Positions 35,901 through 44,397 of a stretch of 64,000 nt of DNA are shown here, one piece after another. Position numbers and translations under genes: made by a program. The notes under the pieces are model-generated. The model ran no database searches and was not told where the DNA came from. It worked only from the letters and a program-made list of their open reading frames with translations. The stretch is from Psychrobacillus sp. NEAU-3TGS (lineage in GTDB: Bacteria > Bacillota > Bacilli > Bacillales_A > Planococcaceae): positions 85,155 through 149,154 of the forward strand of contig NZ_JAPNOZ010000008.1 of assembly GCF_029955155.1 (NCBI RefSeq), written 5' to 3'. Within the stretch, counting starts at the first letter, position 1. Every line of letters starts with the position of its first letter.

Positions 35901-36336
35901 GAAATCAATCGAAAGTGGCGAAATGGATTACGTCGCATTCATGCTCGTTACGGCTGGTCAAGGTGTACGCACGGCAGCAAACAAATTAAAAGAACAAGGA
36001 AAGTTTCTAGAAAGTCACGCGTTGCAAGCGACTGCTCTAGAGCTAGCAGAAGGATTTGCAGAACGAATTCATCAAGAAATCCGAGACCAGTGGGGCTTTC
36101 CAGACGCAACCGACTTTACAATGCGCGAGCGTTTCGCCGCTAAGTACCAAGGACAACGTTTCTCATTTGGCTACCCAGCATGTCCTAATTTGGAAGACCA
36201 AGCAAAACTATTTGGACTATTAAAACCAGAGGATATCGGTGTAGAGTTAACCGAAGAGTTCATGATGGAACCTGAAGCATCCGTGTCAGCCATTGTATTT
36301 GCGCATCCTGATGCGAGATACTTTGTTGTAGATTAA
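32899..36336 (+). CDS. metH: cobalamin-dependent methionine synthase
   Basis: 1145 aa, full-length MetH. In order: Hcy domain (zinc Cys in GLNCATGP and GGCCGTTP), methyl-THF pterin domain from about 335 (LLIGERTNVIGSRKF), B12 cap from about 630, B12-binding domain with DVHDIGKN whose His725 is the cobalt ligand, and the AdoMet activation domain (about 890-1145, RxxxGYPACPN). Starts inside the end of yitJ, so translation is coupled, and the pair answers to the S-box riboswitch. A cobalamin supply is implied. Confidence 0.95.
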   Translation: MSKHLIEHQLEKRILLIDGAMGTMIQNANLTADDFGGEQYDGCNEYLNIVNPGVIEQIHREYLEAGADIICTNTFGGTPVVLNEYDLGSQAYDINFRAAQFAKKCTEEYSTLEWPRFVAGAIGPTTKTLSVTGGITFDELTHDFYVQAKALVEGGSDLILLETSQDMLNVKAATIGIKQAFTETDKELPIMISGTIEPMGTTLAGQSIEAFYISIEHIKPLSVGLNCATGPEFMTDHIRSLSELSDGYVSCYPNAGLPDEEGHYHESPDSLSKKLRGFAEKGWLNLVGGCCGTTPAHIRAVREAVEGIAPRKPSEASHGHVVSGIEPLLYDDSMRPLLIGERTNVIGSRKFKRLIIEEKFEEASEIARAQVKGGAHVIDICLANPDRDELTDMTNFMKEVVKKVKVPLVIDSTDEKVIEEAMKYSQGKTIINSINLEDGEERFDAVLPLVKKYGASVVVGTIDEIGMAVTRERKLEIAERSYDLLVNKWGLAPEDIIFDPLVFPVGTGDQQYIGSAVETIEGIRLIKEKMPRVLTTLGVSNVSFGLPPVGREVLNAVYLYHCTQAGLDYAIVNTEKLERYASIPEQEIEMANDLLFTTTDKTLADFTDFYRDKKKEKTEADIPKTVPERLAYYIIEGTKEGLIPDLEQALNMYDTPLEVINGPLMDGMAEVGRLFNDNQLIVAEVLQSAGVMKASVSYLEQFMEKNEDDSGKGKIVLATVKGDVHDIGKNLVDIILSNNGYKVLDIGIKVTPAELIEVIRKEKPDIVGLSGLLVKSAQQMVITAQDFKEAGIDIPMLVGGAALSRRFTETKISAEYEGPVLYAKDAMQGLELANRLQDEGDKITLLEELTIQQEKRKVAEANRASKQAVAVLTKPVKTVREDVQVYRPKDLRRHVLKEYSVAHLYPYVNMRTLIGHHLGLKGYSDKLLEQKDQRAVELHELVTAFLGADLLKPSGLYQFFPAQSDGDDVIIYDPSDAKTEIERFTFPRQSVEPYLCLADYLKSIESGEMDYVAFMLVTAGQGVRTAANKLKEQGKFLESHALQATALELAEGFAERIHQEIRDQWGFPDATDFTMRERFAAKYQGQRFSFGYPACPNLEDQAKLFGLLKPEDIGVELTEEFMMEPEASVSAIVFAHPDARYFVVD

Positions 36337-36338
36337 CC

Positions 36339-36385
36339 AAAAACACAGGCAGCAGATTTTACTTCTGTCGCCTGTGTTTTTAGTT
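36339..36385 (+). terminator. terminator of the yitJ-metH operon
   Basis: AAAAACACAGGC pairs perfectly with GCCTGTGTTTTT over a loop of about 19 bases, directly after the metH stop. Confidence 0.9.
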
Positions 36386-36431
36386 TATACAATTCCATAA
36401 AATGTATAAGCGCAATCAAATTGTGTTGGAA

Positions 36432-36526
36432 AGCAACCATTCCAACGGCGAGAGCAACCAATTCATGCTTTAAAGCTTTTAGTTACCATGTGAGAACGAC
36501 CAATTCAAGCACAAGAGCAACAACTC
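36432..36526. repeat. short degenerate repeats (AGCAACCAATTC type)
   Basis: Four variants of AGCAACCAATTC occur in 95 bases: at 36432, 36453, 36495 and 36515, in places joined by GCG(A)GAG or GCACAAG spacers. They fill the gap between the metH terminator and the convergent DUF817 gene. Possibly a decayed tandem repeat; no function apparent. Confidence 0.35.
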
Positions 36527-36530
36527 CCAA

Positions 36531-37295
36531 TTACTGAGAAGACTTCATGCCGCTCTTCACTCGCTTCAACTGAGCCACAATAATAACGCTGATAATCACT
36601 AGTAAAAACCAAGAGCTAATTTTCCCGATATGCACAATCGACCATGTAGTTTCCTGATTAGGATATTGCCAAGCACCTAAAAATGTGGTGATATTTTCAG
36701 CAATCCATATAAAGAAACCAATCAATAAAAAAGCTAGAATCATAGGCATTTTATAAATACTTTCATTAACCCGAAAAGTTACAAACGTTCGGAAGAAAAT
36801 AATGACCAATAAGGCTTTTAAAGCCCATCTTACATCATAACTAAAATGATGCGTAAAAAAATTTAAATAAATAAGAGAGCTAATACTAACGGCAAAAAAA
36901 GGTTTTGGCCAGTTATACATATGTAAATCCATTCGTCTCCAGCTTTGACATATATAGCTTGCGACACTCGCATACATAAATCCGCTATATAAAGGGACCC
37001 CGAAAAACTTGCTATAAGCTTCTTCCGGATACGCCCAAGAGCCCATATGTACTTTAAATATTTCAAGTACCAAGCCGATTACATGAAACATACAAATGAC
37101 CTTTAATTCATCAAAGGTTTCTAATTTCGATACAATCATAAAAATCTGAGCAGCTATACAAACGAGTAAAATAAAATCATAGCGTGGTAAAAATGGAATA
37201 GTAAAATATTTAGATAACGCAAGTGCACCAAAAATGATAACAGGAAATATACAACACAATGCTTGTAAATAGCCGAATTTTAAAAAGTTCTTCAT
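36531..37295 (-). CDS. DUF817 family membrane protein
   Basis: 254 aa with seven to eight hydrophobic segments and conserved polar islands between them (GSWAYPEE near residue 86, GAWQYPNQ near 210). I recall the B. subtilis relative as YoaT. The two W-x-YP motifs in matching positions suggest an internal repeat. Function unknown; single gene, convergent with metH. Confidence 0.75.
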   Translation of the reverse strand: MKNFLKFGYLQALCCIFPVIIFGALALSKYFTIPFLPRYDFILLVCIAAQIFMIVSKLETFDELKVICMFHVIGLVLEIFKVHMGSWAYPEEAYSKFFGVPLYSGFMYASVASYICQSWRRMDLHMYNWPKPFFAVSISSLIYLNFFTHHFSYDVRWALKALLVIIFFRTFVTFRVNESIYKMPMILAFLLIGFFIWIAENITTFLGAWQYPNQETTWSIVHIGKISSWFLLVIISVIIVAQLKRVKSGMKSSQ

Positions 37296-37384
37296 CGCAA
37301 GCCAAACCCCGACCTTCTTTTATATAATGTCTATAAAATTTAGACGAAACGGCTTCTTACAAGTTGCTAAGAATCGAAATCAAA

Positions 37385-37418
37385 AAGCCAGCTATAGGTA
37401 AAAAATAGCTGGCTCCGT
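37385..37418 (-). terminator. terminator of tatA copy 1
   Basis: On the minus strand GAGCCAGCTAT pairs with ATAGCTGGCTTT around a TTTTTACCT loop, followed by TTT. It uses the same CAGCTAT core as the terminator of the second copy at 37829. Confidence 0.8.
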
Positions 37419-37421
37419 CTG

Positions 37422-37625
37422 TTATTTTTTTTTCTTAGATTCTGGATCATTGTCTTCTAGTTTGAATTCATCCGTAACATCATCCATTATTTCTTTCGTG
37501 GAAGTTTTGAATTCTTTTAGAGTTTGCCCCACAGCTCTACCTAATTGAGGTAGTTTGGAAGGACCGAAAATGATTAAAGCTAACGCTAGCACGATTATTA
37601 AACCAGGTACACCGATATTTGGCAA
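37422..37625 (-). CDS. tatA: twin-arginine translocase TatA/E subunit, copy 1
   Basis: 67 aa. A short outside N-terminus, one membrane span ([18 protein letters not shown]), the [20 protein letters not shown] hinge and amphipathic helix typical of TatA, then a charged tail. TatA multimers form the translocation path for folded proteins. AGGAGG precedes the ATG. Nearly identical N-terminal half to the copy at 37871; no tatC is nearby. Confidence 0.9.
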   Translation of the reverse strand: MPNIGVPGLIIVLALALIIFGPSKLPQLGRAVGQTLKEFKTSTKEIMDDVTDEFKLEDNDPESKKKK

Positions 37626-37828
37626 GGTATGACCTCCTTTTAGCAGTCAATTTTAATATTAACTAATTTCAAATCTTTTATACTATTGGCTGCTACTAAC
37701 TAATTACCGTCATCATTAAACGAATTATTACGAATGGTTATAGGATAAAAGACATAATAGTTTAGAAAATGTATAGTTCATATAGAGTGCTATCTAAGAC
37801 GAATACTAGTTCTTTTCGGTTTAATTAA

Positions 37829-37864
37829 AAGAACCAGCTATTGACTATAATAGCTGGTTCTTCC
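37829..37864 (-). terminator. terminator of tatA copy 2
   Basis: On the minus strand GAACCAGCTATT pairs with AATAGCTGGTTC around ATAGTC and is followed by TTTT. Confidence 0.8.
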
Positions 37865-37870
37865 TCTGAT

Positions 37871-38074
37871 TTATTTCTTTTCAAGCTCGATTTCTTTTGC
37901 TTCGGATTTAACTTCCTCTTTTTCTTCATCATTTATAATATCTCGTGTCGAGGTTTTAAATTCTTTTAATGTTTGTCCAACTGCTCTACCTAGTTGAGGA
38001 AGCTTTGATGGGCCAAAGATAACTAAAGCAATGATTAATACGAGGATTAAACCCGGTATCCCTATATTTGGCAT
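37871..38074 (-). CDS. tatA: twin-arginine translocase TatA/E subunit, copy 2
   Basis: 67 aa, same organisation as copy 1: membrane span ([18 protein letters not shown]), then the identical [20 protein letters not shown] block; the tails differ (this one is Glu-rich). AGGAGG precedes the ATG. Each copy has its own terminator and 245 bases separate them, so they are a tandem duplication with separate transcripts. Confidence 0.9.
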   Translation of the reverse strand: MPNIGIPGLILVLIIALVIFGPSKLPQLGRAVGQTLKEFKTSTRDIINDEEKEEVKSEAKEIELEKK

Positions 38075-38276
38075 GGAAATTCCTCCTTTTCATTTTAGAC
38101 TCGATACAAATATAACATACTTCGTTAAAAAAGTGTTATCTGGCGTTGTCTAGTTAACTACGTCTTAAGCCTTACTAATTTTCCTCCCAGAGTCTGTTTA
38201 GAAAAAGATGCTTTTGAGAGATGATTAGAAAAGCAGATATGAGGGCAAAATGCTTCTTATGAACGAGGTGAAAAAG

Positions 38277-38861
38277 ATGGAAAAGACGATTTATATCGTG
38301 TTGACTAATACAGGGACACTGTTATCTAAAGCAATAGGAATGTATACGAGAAAAGACATGAATCATGCATCCATCGCTTTTGATGAAGAACTGAATGAGA
38401 TGTATAGTTTTGGTAGGAAAAATAAACATAACCCATTTAATGCAGGATTCATTAGGGAAGAACCGACAGCAGGGCTTTTCATTCGTGCAACATGTGCGAT
38501 TTATAAATGTGAAGTAACCTGTAAAGAATATAATCGAATGCGAACTAAAATCCGTCATATGGAACAGGATAGAGAATTATATAAATATAATTTAATCGGA
38601 TTATTTGGAGTAGCTATGAATATAAAAATTGAAAGAGAGTATGCTTTCTTCTGTTCGCAATTCGTTGCAACAATGATGAATGAATGTAGGTCTACGCAAT
38701 TACAAATTGCACCCTACTTAGTGCAACCACATCATTTTGAGCAGCACTCTTCGTTAAATCTTTTATATAAAGGCAAATTACAAACATATGTATATAATAA
38801 ACGCGGAGTAGAAGAGAGCGTGCAAAAGAATAATTGGAGACGTTTTGCATTTCCAATCTAA
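38277..38861 (+). CDS. YiiX-like permuted papain-type (NlpC/P60 superfamily) protein
   Basis: 194 aa. NHASIAFD near residue 30 supplies the His expected early in circularly permuted papain-like enzymes, and FFCSQFVATMM near 125 supplies the Cys with the usual aromatic and Gln neighbours. No signal peptide is evident, so it may act in the cytoplasm. ATG 38277 follows GAGGTG; an in-frame ATG at 38250 is less well placed. Substrate unknown, probably an amide or ester. Confidence 0.6.
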   Translation: MEKTIYIVLTNTGTLLSKAIGMYTRKDMNHASIAFDEELNEMYSFGRKNKHNPFNAGFIREEPTAGLFIRATCAIYKCEVTCKEYNRMRTKIRHMEQDRELYKYNLIGLFGVAMNIKIEREYAFFCSQFVATMMNECRSTQLQIAPYLVQPHHFEQHSSLNLLYKGKLQTYVYNKRGVEESVQKNNWRRFAFPI

Positions 38862-38972
38862 TGAATATCTGATCATTACTAAAACTACTATTAATAATTC
38901 CTTGCTTATGTCATATTAATAATTGAAGCATTATATTGAATTATATGAAAAGTGATTTCAGGGGGTTAAACA

Positions 38973-40037
38973 ATGGAGAAGCTTGTAAAACTTAGAGAAT
39001 CTTTTGAGGAGTTAGGAATAGATGGAGTATTAGTAACGGATGGTATTAATAGAAGATACTTAACAGACTTTACTGGAAGTGCGGGAACTGTGCTTATCTC
39101 AAAGACGGAAGCATATTTATTAGTAGATTTTCGTTATACTAGCCAAGCGAATGCACAGACGAAGAATTTTACAATAAAAGAAATAGATAGAGCGATTATC
39201 TATAAGGAAATTGCTAATCTTGCGGAAAGCTTAGGGGTTAAAAAGCTAGGTTTCGAACAACAACATGTATCTTATCAGTACTATTCTGAGTTTAGTAAAT
39301 ATGCTAAAGCTGATTTAGTACCGCTCTCTGGGACAGTAGAAAAATTACGCATATTTAAAAGTGAATCTGAAATAGCAATTCTTAAAAAGGCAGCCGAAAT
39401 TTCAGATGCCGCATTTTCACATATTTTAACGGTTATTCGTCCGGGAATTACTGAAATTGAAATAGCAAACGAACTAGAATTCCATATGCGAAAACTAGGA
39501 GCTACTTCTTCTTCCTTTGATATGATTGTTGCTTCAGGTGTACGCTCTGCATTACCGCACGGAGTAGCAAGTGAAAAGATAGTAGAAAAAGGAGATATGA
39601 TCACATTAGATTTTGGTGCGTATTATAAAGGTTATTGCTCCGATATGACGAGAACGATTGCTGTAGGGGAACCAGACCCTAAGTTGAAAGAAATTTATGC
39701 GATTGTATCAGGAGCTCTCGAACATGCACTTGGTGGGATAAAAGCTGGAATGACAGGAAAAGAAGCAGATACATTAACTCGTGATTTTATAAATGAAAAA
39801 GGGTATGGCGAGTTTTATGGACACGGCATGGGTCATGGGATTGGCTTGTATATCCATGAAGATATTTTTATGAATCCCAAATGTGAGCAGCATATTGAAG
39901 AAGGTATGGTTTTGACGGTAGAACCGGGCATTTACATTCCTGATCTTGGTGGAGTTCGAATTGAGGATGATATTATCTTGAAGAAAGATAGCATAGAAAT
40001 TATTACAAAATCCACTAAAGAATTAATTATTTTGTAA
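38973..40037 (+). CDS. M24B family Xaa-Pro peptidase
   Basis: 354 aa. An N-terminal creatinase-like domain (1-130) precedes a pita-bread metallopeptidase domain with the ligand set Asp (LDFGAYYKGYCSDMTRT near residue 215), His (GHGMGHGIGL near 290) and two Glu (TVEPGIYI near 317 and VRIEDDI near 331). Length matches YqhT/PapA-type proline dipeptidases of B. subtilis, which remove residues before proline. Here it is not beside efp. A terminator follows. Confidence 0.9.
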   Translation: MEKLVKLRESFEELGIDGVLVTDGINRRYLTDFTGSAGTVLISKTEAYLLVDFRYTSQANAQTKNFTIKEIDRAIIYKEIANLAESLGVKKLGFEQQHVSYQYYSEFSKYAKADLVPLSGTVEKLRIFKSESEIAILKKAAEISDAAFSHILTVIRPGITEIEIANELEFHMRKLGATSSSFDMIVASGVRSALPHGVASEKIVEKGDMITLDFGAYYKGYCSDMTRTIAVGEPDPKLKEIYAIVSGALEHALGGIKAGMTGKEADTLTRDFINEKGYGEFYGHGMGHGIGLYIHEDIFMNPKCEQHIEEGMVLTVEPGIYIPDLGGVRIEDDIILKKDSIEIITKSTKELIIL

Positions 40038-40041
40038 CGGA

Positions 40042-40077
40042 AAAAGCTTCCTACTAGAGTGTAGTGGGAGGCTTTTA
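40042..40077 (+). terminator. Rho-independent terminator
   Basis: AAAAGCTTCCTACTA pairs with TAGTGGGAGGCTTTT (with G-T pairs) around GAGTG; ends the peptidase gene. Confidence 0.8.
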
Positions 40078-40161
40078 ATTATTCACGTTTTGTTTATATA
40101 AATGAAAATTGGACAGTATATAGGAGAAGTAGAATCTATATGATGTTTAGGAGGATAACAA

Positions 40162-41757
40162 GTGACAAACGAACAACCGGATTTTGAAACAAATATAGAA
40201 GACGAGGACACGTTAACCAATAGACAAGGACATCCTATAACGAACAATCAAAACATGAGAACAGTTGGAAACCGTGGTCCTGCCACACTTGAAAACTATG
40301 ATTTTATCGAGAAAATAAGTCATTTTGACAGGGAACGAGTTCCGGAGCGGGTTGTACATGCACGTGGTGCTGGGGCACATGGTTACTTTGAAGCATATGG
40401 AGCAGCTGGCGATGAAGAAATCTCGAAATATACTCGTGCAAAATTGTTTCAAGAAAAAGGGAAGCGCACTCCTGTATTTGTTCGTTTTTCTTCTGTTATT
40501 CATGGAGGACATTCTCCGGAAACATTGCGGGATCCAAGGGGATTTGCGGTAAAGTTTTATACGGAGGATGGAAACTGGGATTTGGTTGGAAATAACTTAA
40601 AGATTTTCTTTATTCGAGATGCGATAAAATTTCCGGATATGATCCATGCTTTTAAACCAGATCCAATTACGAATATCCAAGATTCGGAGCGTTTTTTTGA
40701 CTTTTGTGCGAGTTCACCAGAAACATTTCATATGGTTACATTCATTTATTCACCTTGGGGAATTCCTGCGAATTACCGAATGATGCAAGGCTCCGGTGTA
40801 AACACGTATAAATGGGTGAATAAAGAAGGCGAAGCGGTACTTGTGAAATATCATTGGGAACCGAAACAGGGTATTCGAAACTTAACGCAAGCAGAAGCAG
40901 AGGAAATACAAGCGAAAAACTTTAACCATGCAACGCAAGATTTATATGATGCAATCGAAAAAGGTGATTTTCCGGAATGGGAACTACTCGTGCAAATAAT
41001 GAGCGATGATGAACATCCAGAGCTAGACTTCGATCCGCTAGATGACACGAAGCTATGGCCAGAAGACAAATTCCCATGGATGGCTGTTGGAAAAATGGTG
41101 TTAGATCGAAATCCAGAAGATTATTTTATGGAAGTGGAGCAAGCTGCATTTGGTACAGGAGTACTTGTGGACGGACTAGACTTCTCGGATGATAAAATGT
41201 TGCAAGGTCGAACATTTTCTTATTCGGACACACAACGTCATCGTGTAGGAGCAAACTATTTACAGTTACCGATTAATGCACCAAAAAAACGAGTAGCGAC
41301 TAACCAAAGCGGTGGGCAAATGCAATATAAGTTGGACCGCGCACCTTTTCAAAATCCACATATTAACTATGAACCTTCTATACTAGATGGTCTAAAGGAA
41401 GCAGAGCAACTTGGTAAAGAATATACGCCAATGGTAAAAGGGAATTTAGTACGAGAATCCATCGATAGACAAAGTAATACAAAACAAGCAGGAGAAACAT
41501 ATCGAAACTTTGAGCAATGGGAAAAAAACGAACTCCTTGCCAATCTTGTCAATGACCTGTCCAGCTGTGATATACGAATTCAAGAAAAAATGATTGCACT
41601 GGCAGAAGAGGCAGATGAAGAGTACGGACGCCAGTTAAGAGAAGGTCTTGCACATGCCAAATCAGGAGGATCTAGCCAAAAGCCTCTAGGAAATCGTGAA
41701 GGCGACGATGCTCCAAAAAATGCAATAGAGAATAGTAACGAAGCTGAACCATATTAA
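40162..41757 (+). CDS. haem catalase
   Basis: 531 aa clade-type small-subunit catalase, longer at both ends than vegetative KatA (about 483 aa) and closer in length to the spore catalase KatX. Catalytic His66 in [11 protein letters not shown], the Asn in the GNNLKIFF region, and the haem-ligand Tyr354 in [12 protein letters not shown]. The C-terminal extension after 500 is polar and disordered. GGAGGATAAC precedes GTG 40162. Stand-alone gene. Assignment to katA or katX is not possible from sequence reading alone. Confidence 0.93.
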   Translation: MTNEQPDFETNIEDEDTLTNRQGHPITNNQNMRTVGNRGPATLENYDFIEKISHFDRERVPERVVHARGAGAHGYFEAYGAAGDEEISKYTRAKLFQEKGKRTPVFVRFSSVIHGGHSPETLRDPRGFAVKFYTEDGNWDLVGNNLKIFFIRDAIKFPDMIHAFKPDPITNIQDSERFFDFCASSPETFHMVTFIYSPWGIPANYRMMQGSGVNTYKWVNKEGEAVLVKYHWEPKQGIRNLTQAEAEEIQAKNFNHATQDLYDAIEKGDFPEWELLVQIMSDDEHPELDFDPLDDTKLWPEDKFPWMAVGKMVLDRNPEDYFMEVEQAAFGTGVLVDGLDFSDDKMLQGRTFSYSDTQRHRVGANYLQLPINAPKKRVATNQSGGQMQYKLDRAPFQNPHINYEPSILDGLKEAEQLGKEYTPMVKGNLVRESIDRQSNTKQAGETYRNFEQWEKNELLANLVNDLSSCDIRIQEKMIALAEEADEEYGRQLREGLAHAKSGGSSQKPLGNREGDDAPKNAIENSNEAEPY

Positions 41758-41783
41758 TAAGCTACTGAGGTTAACATTAAAGA

Positions 41784-41823
41784 AAGAGAGAGGAATCATC
41801 TAAAATGATGACCCCTCTCTTTT
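41784..41823. terminator. terminator between catalase and phaP
   Basis: AAGAGAGAGG pairs with CCCCTCTCTT and an inner ATCAT/ATGAT stem caps it; T run follows on the plus strand and an A run precedes on the other, so it may act in both directions. Confidence 0.8.
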
Positions 41824-41840
41824 ACTTTTTGCATTATATG

Positions 41841-42338
41841 TTATACGCCTACAGATGCCAATAAATCTTTATGGGCACCTTTAAGTAACTCAGTTAATTC
41901 TTCGATTTTGTATAGTGTTTCTTCACGTTCTAGTTTTTGTTGTTCTAATGCAGCTTTAACAGTTGACTCTAAGTGAGTTTGTGATTGAACGAAGAGATCC
42001 AGAACTGCGTAGCTTGGTTTCCAGGATAAAGCTTGTGCTTTATCGTTAATCTCTTGAACATTATTTAACCATGTAGTAACTTGTTCTAATTGTGCGTTTG
42101 CACTGATTCCATTTACGCTCGTTTGAACTTTATCTTGCCACTCTTGCGTCGCTTTTTTTGTCTCTTCTTCCATAGCGTTCAACGTAGCAACTGTTGAATC
42201 AAGAAGTTCTTTTTGGTACGTAAATGCTTGAAATGCTTTTTTCTGTACATCGTCCTGTAAGCTTTGTAACGTTTTAAATCCATTTAACCATCCGTCCCAC
42301 AATAAATCGACACCGTTGCTTAATTGTTCTCTAGCCAT
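41841..42338 (-). CDS. phaP: phasin PhaP (PHA granule protein)
   Basis: 165 aa, almost wholly helical, with no signal peptide or cysteine. Amphipathic N-terminus (LLWDGWLNGFKTLQSLQDDV) and a central long helix with Trp residues, as in Bacillus PhaP, which coats polyhydroxyalkanoate granules and controls their size. AGGAGG precedes the ATG. Lies at the left end of the pha cluster, on the same strand as phaQ and opposite to phaRBC, the arrangement known from B. megaterium. Confidence 0.88.
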   Translation of the reverse strand: MAREQLSNGVDLLWDGWLNGFKTLQSLQDDVQKKAFQAFTYQKELLDSTVATLNAMEEETKKATQEWQDKVQTSVNGISANAQLEQVTTWLNNVQEINDKAQALSWKPSYAVLDLFVQSQTHLESTVKAALEQQKLEREETLYKIEELTELLKGAHKDLLASVGV

Positions 42339-42415
42339 CTGTAATTCCTCCTTTAATTTAGCAAAACATGTTTGTTATTTATAATGAATGCTACTATTCG
42401 CATTACATCCAGAAA

Positions 42416-42823
42416 CTACTCCTCATCTTCTTTCTTATTAGAAGAGGGTTGAAGTGGGTTAAAGAAAGGGTTATAAATATTGAAAAATTGATTCAACATT
42501 TTTTGGTACTGACTCAATGATCCAGCCCACAAATCTAAATATTGCTTTCCTGCATCCGTAATGGAATAAATACGTTTAGCAGGACCCCCTGATGTCGTAT
42601 CCCATTCAGAAGTAACCAATGCATCTTTTTCTAATTGCCGAAGGAGACGGTAAAAGTTCCCTTGGTCAACGGATTCCATACCAAACTGTGAAATTTTCTC
42701 CATTAGTTCATATCCATGTGTATTCCAATCACGCAAATGCAGCAACATGATTGGGATCAGGAAATTTTTTGGAGCACCAATATTGGTGTTCTTATTTTTT
42801 TTAGTTTCTTCTTTCGATTCCAT
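42416..42823 (-). CDS. phaQ: PHA regulator PhaQ (PadR-type)
   Basis: 135 aa winged-helix protein. FLIPIMLLHLRDWNTHGYEL and the FGMESVDQGNFYRLLRQLEK segment form the PadR-type DNA-binding fold, followed by SGGPAKRIYSITDAGKQYL. PhaQ in B. megaterium represses phaP and itself and is released by PHA. ATG 42823 has AGGTG 7 bases upstream; a TTG two codons earlier is possible. The inverted repeat at 42852-42878 just ahead of it is a likely binding site. Confidence 0.85.
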   Translation of the reverse strand: MESKEETKKNKNTNIGAPKNFLIPIMLLHLRDWNTHGYELMEKISQFGMESVDQGNFYRLLRQLEKDALVTSEWDTTSGGPAKRIYSITDAGKQYLDLWAGSLSQYQKMLNQFFNIYNPFFNPLQPSSNKKEDEE

Positions 42824-42851
42824 TATCAATCACCTACTTATTAAGTTGTTG

Positions 42852-42878
42852 CATATAAGTGTAATTTACACCTATATG
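42852..42878. promoter_or_regulatory. 27-bp inverted repeat, candidate PhaQ operator
   Basis: Arms CATATAAGTGTAA (42852-42864) and TTACACCTATATG (42866-42878) are complementary at 12 of 13 positions around a single T. It lies about 30 bases upstream of phaQ, within the phaQ/phaR divergent region, where a PadR-type dimer would bind. Confidence 0.65.
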
Positions 42879-43048
42879 TTTGTTAAGTCAAGGGAGATAT
42901 TTTTGAAAAAGTATGACAAGCTTTGTCGAAAAAAGGGGAATGTTTTATAAATTTATCGAATAGTCATAATCTTTACAATTTTAATATACACTACTACGTT
43001 AAAGTGTGATAAAGTTATGGTGAATTTAAGAAAAGGAGATGATTTCCA

Positions 43049-43519
43049 TTGACCCAGACAACTTCATTTGATGCTTTTACAATGTGGAAAAACGTGTATG
43101 AGAAAACAGAAAGTACATGGAGAGATGCCATCCAAGATACACTTGGAAAAGAATCCTTTGCAGAAAGTTTAGGACAGATTCAAAGTCAATATTTACAATA
43201 TCAAGGATTTGTGAATAAAATGACCGAATCCTATTTGAAACAAGCTAATATGCCTTCTAGGGATGAAATTGCAAACGTTGCTTCCCTTGTAATAAACGTA
43301 GAATCTAAAGTGGATGATTTAGAAGATCAAATGGATGTGTACAAGATTGATACTTCTAGAGAGATAGAACAACTTAGAAAAGGACTAAATAATCTAGATA
43401 AGAAATTAGATAAAGTGATTGAATTGCTTAATAAATCAATCGTGGCACAAAATACCCCTAAAGTAACAGATGGACCTTTAACTACAACAGCTTTAAATGC
43501 TACAAGTACTAAGAAGTAA
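43049..43519 (+). CDS. phaR: PHA synthase subunit PhaR
   Basis: 156 aa helical protein (SFDAFTMWKNVYEKTESTW at the start, LDKKLDKVIELLNKS helix near the end). It is the regulatory partner that class IV synthases need for activity. TTG 43049 follows AAAAGGAGATG. First gene of the phaRBC operon. The last 20 residues are Thr-rich and disordered. Confidence 0.88.
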   Translation: MTQTTSFDAFTMWKNVYEKTESTWRDAIQDTLGKESFAESLGQIQSQYLQYQGFVNKMTESYLKQANMPSRDEIANVASLVINVESKVDDLEDQMDVYKIDTSREIEQLRKGLNNLDKKLDKVIELLNKSIVAQNTPKVTDGPLTTTALNATSTKK

Positions 43520-43572
43520 TCCTCTACTATATTAAATGATTTCTTAAAAAACATATATTGGGAGTGTATTAA

Positions 43573-44355
43573 ATGACAAAATTGCAAACAACCGTATTGG
43601 AACAAACGAATCCATTAAAACCTCTTGCAGGGAAAGTAGCTGTTGTAACAGGGGCTTCTCGAGGAATTGGAGCTGAAATAGCTAAAGCATTGGCAAAAAA
43701 TGGCGCACAAGTTGTAGGTAATTATCTTAGTAGCACTTTAGATATGGAAAATGTTATGCAAGAAATCGAGCAAGAAGGTGGTAGTTTGTTTGCTATTCAA
43801 GCAGACGTATCTATAGAAGAGGACTCACAAAAGCTTATAGAGGAAGTATTGAACCGTTTCGGAAAAATCGATATCCTCATTAATAATGCAGGAGTGACAA
43901 GAGATCGTACCTTCCGTAAAATGTCCAAACAAGAATGGGATCAAGTGATCAATATAAACTTAAACAGTGTTTTTAACACAACATCTGCTGTTATCAACCA
44001 TATGTTAGAACAAAAATCTGGTCGGATTATTAATATCAGCTCAATCATCGGTCAAGCTGGTGGTTTTGGACAGACGAATTATGCTGCATCAAAAGCTGGA
44101 TTACTAGGCTTTACAAAGTCGCTGGCTCTAGAGACTGCTAGAAATGGTATTACAGTAAATGCGATTTGCCCAGGATTCATCGAAACAGAGATGGTTGCAG
44201 CAATGCCGGAAAATGTAAAAGATGCAATCGTTGCAAAAGTGCCTGTACAAAGATTAGGCCGTACGAGTGAAATTGCAGATGCTGTGTTATTTTTAGCGCA
44301 AGCAAGCTATATTACAGGTCAAGAAATCAATGTAAATGGCGGTCTATATATGTAA
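43573..44355 (+). CDS. phaB: acetoacetyl-CoA reductase PhaB
   Basis: 260 aa SDR enzyme. NADPH-binding TGASRGIG near residue 29, NNAG near 108, catalytic Ser in NISSIIG near 155 and YAASK near 168. It reduces acetoacetyl-CoA to (R)-3-hydroxybutyryl-CoA, the monomer for PHB. A 20-residue N-terminal extension precedes the fold. Between phaR and phaC with short gaps, so one operon. Confidence 0.9.
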   Translation: MTKLQTTVLEQTNPLKPLAGKVAVVTGASRGIGAEIAKALAKNGAQVVGNYLSSTLDMENVMQEIEQEGGSLFAIQADVSIEEDSQKLIEEVLNRFGKIDILINNAGVTRDRTFRKMSKQEWDQVININLNSVFNTTSAVINHMLEQKSGRIINISSIIGQAGGFGQTNYAASKAGLLGFTKSLALETARNGITVNAICPGFIETEMVAAMPENVKDAIVAKVPVQRLGRTSEIADAVLFLAQASYITGQEINVNGGLYM

Positions 44356-44397
44356 CAAAAAGTTTCCATATTGAAAAATAATGGTAGGAGGGATTTT

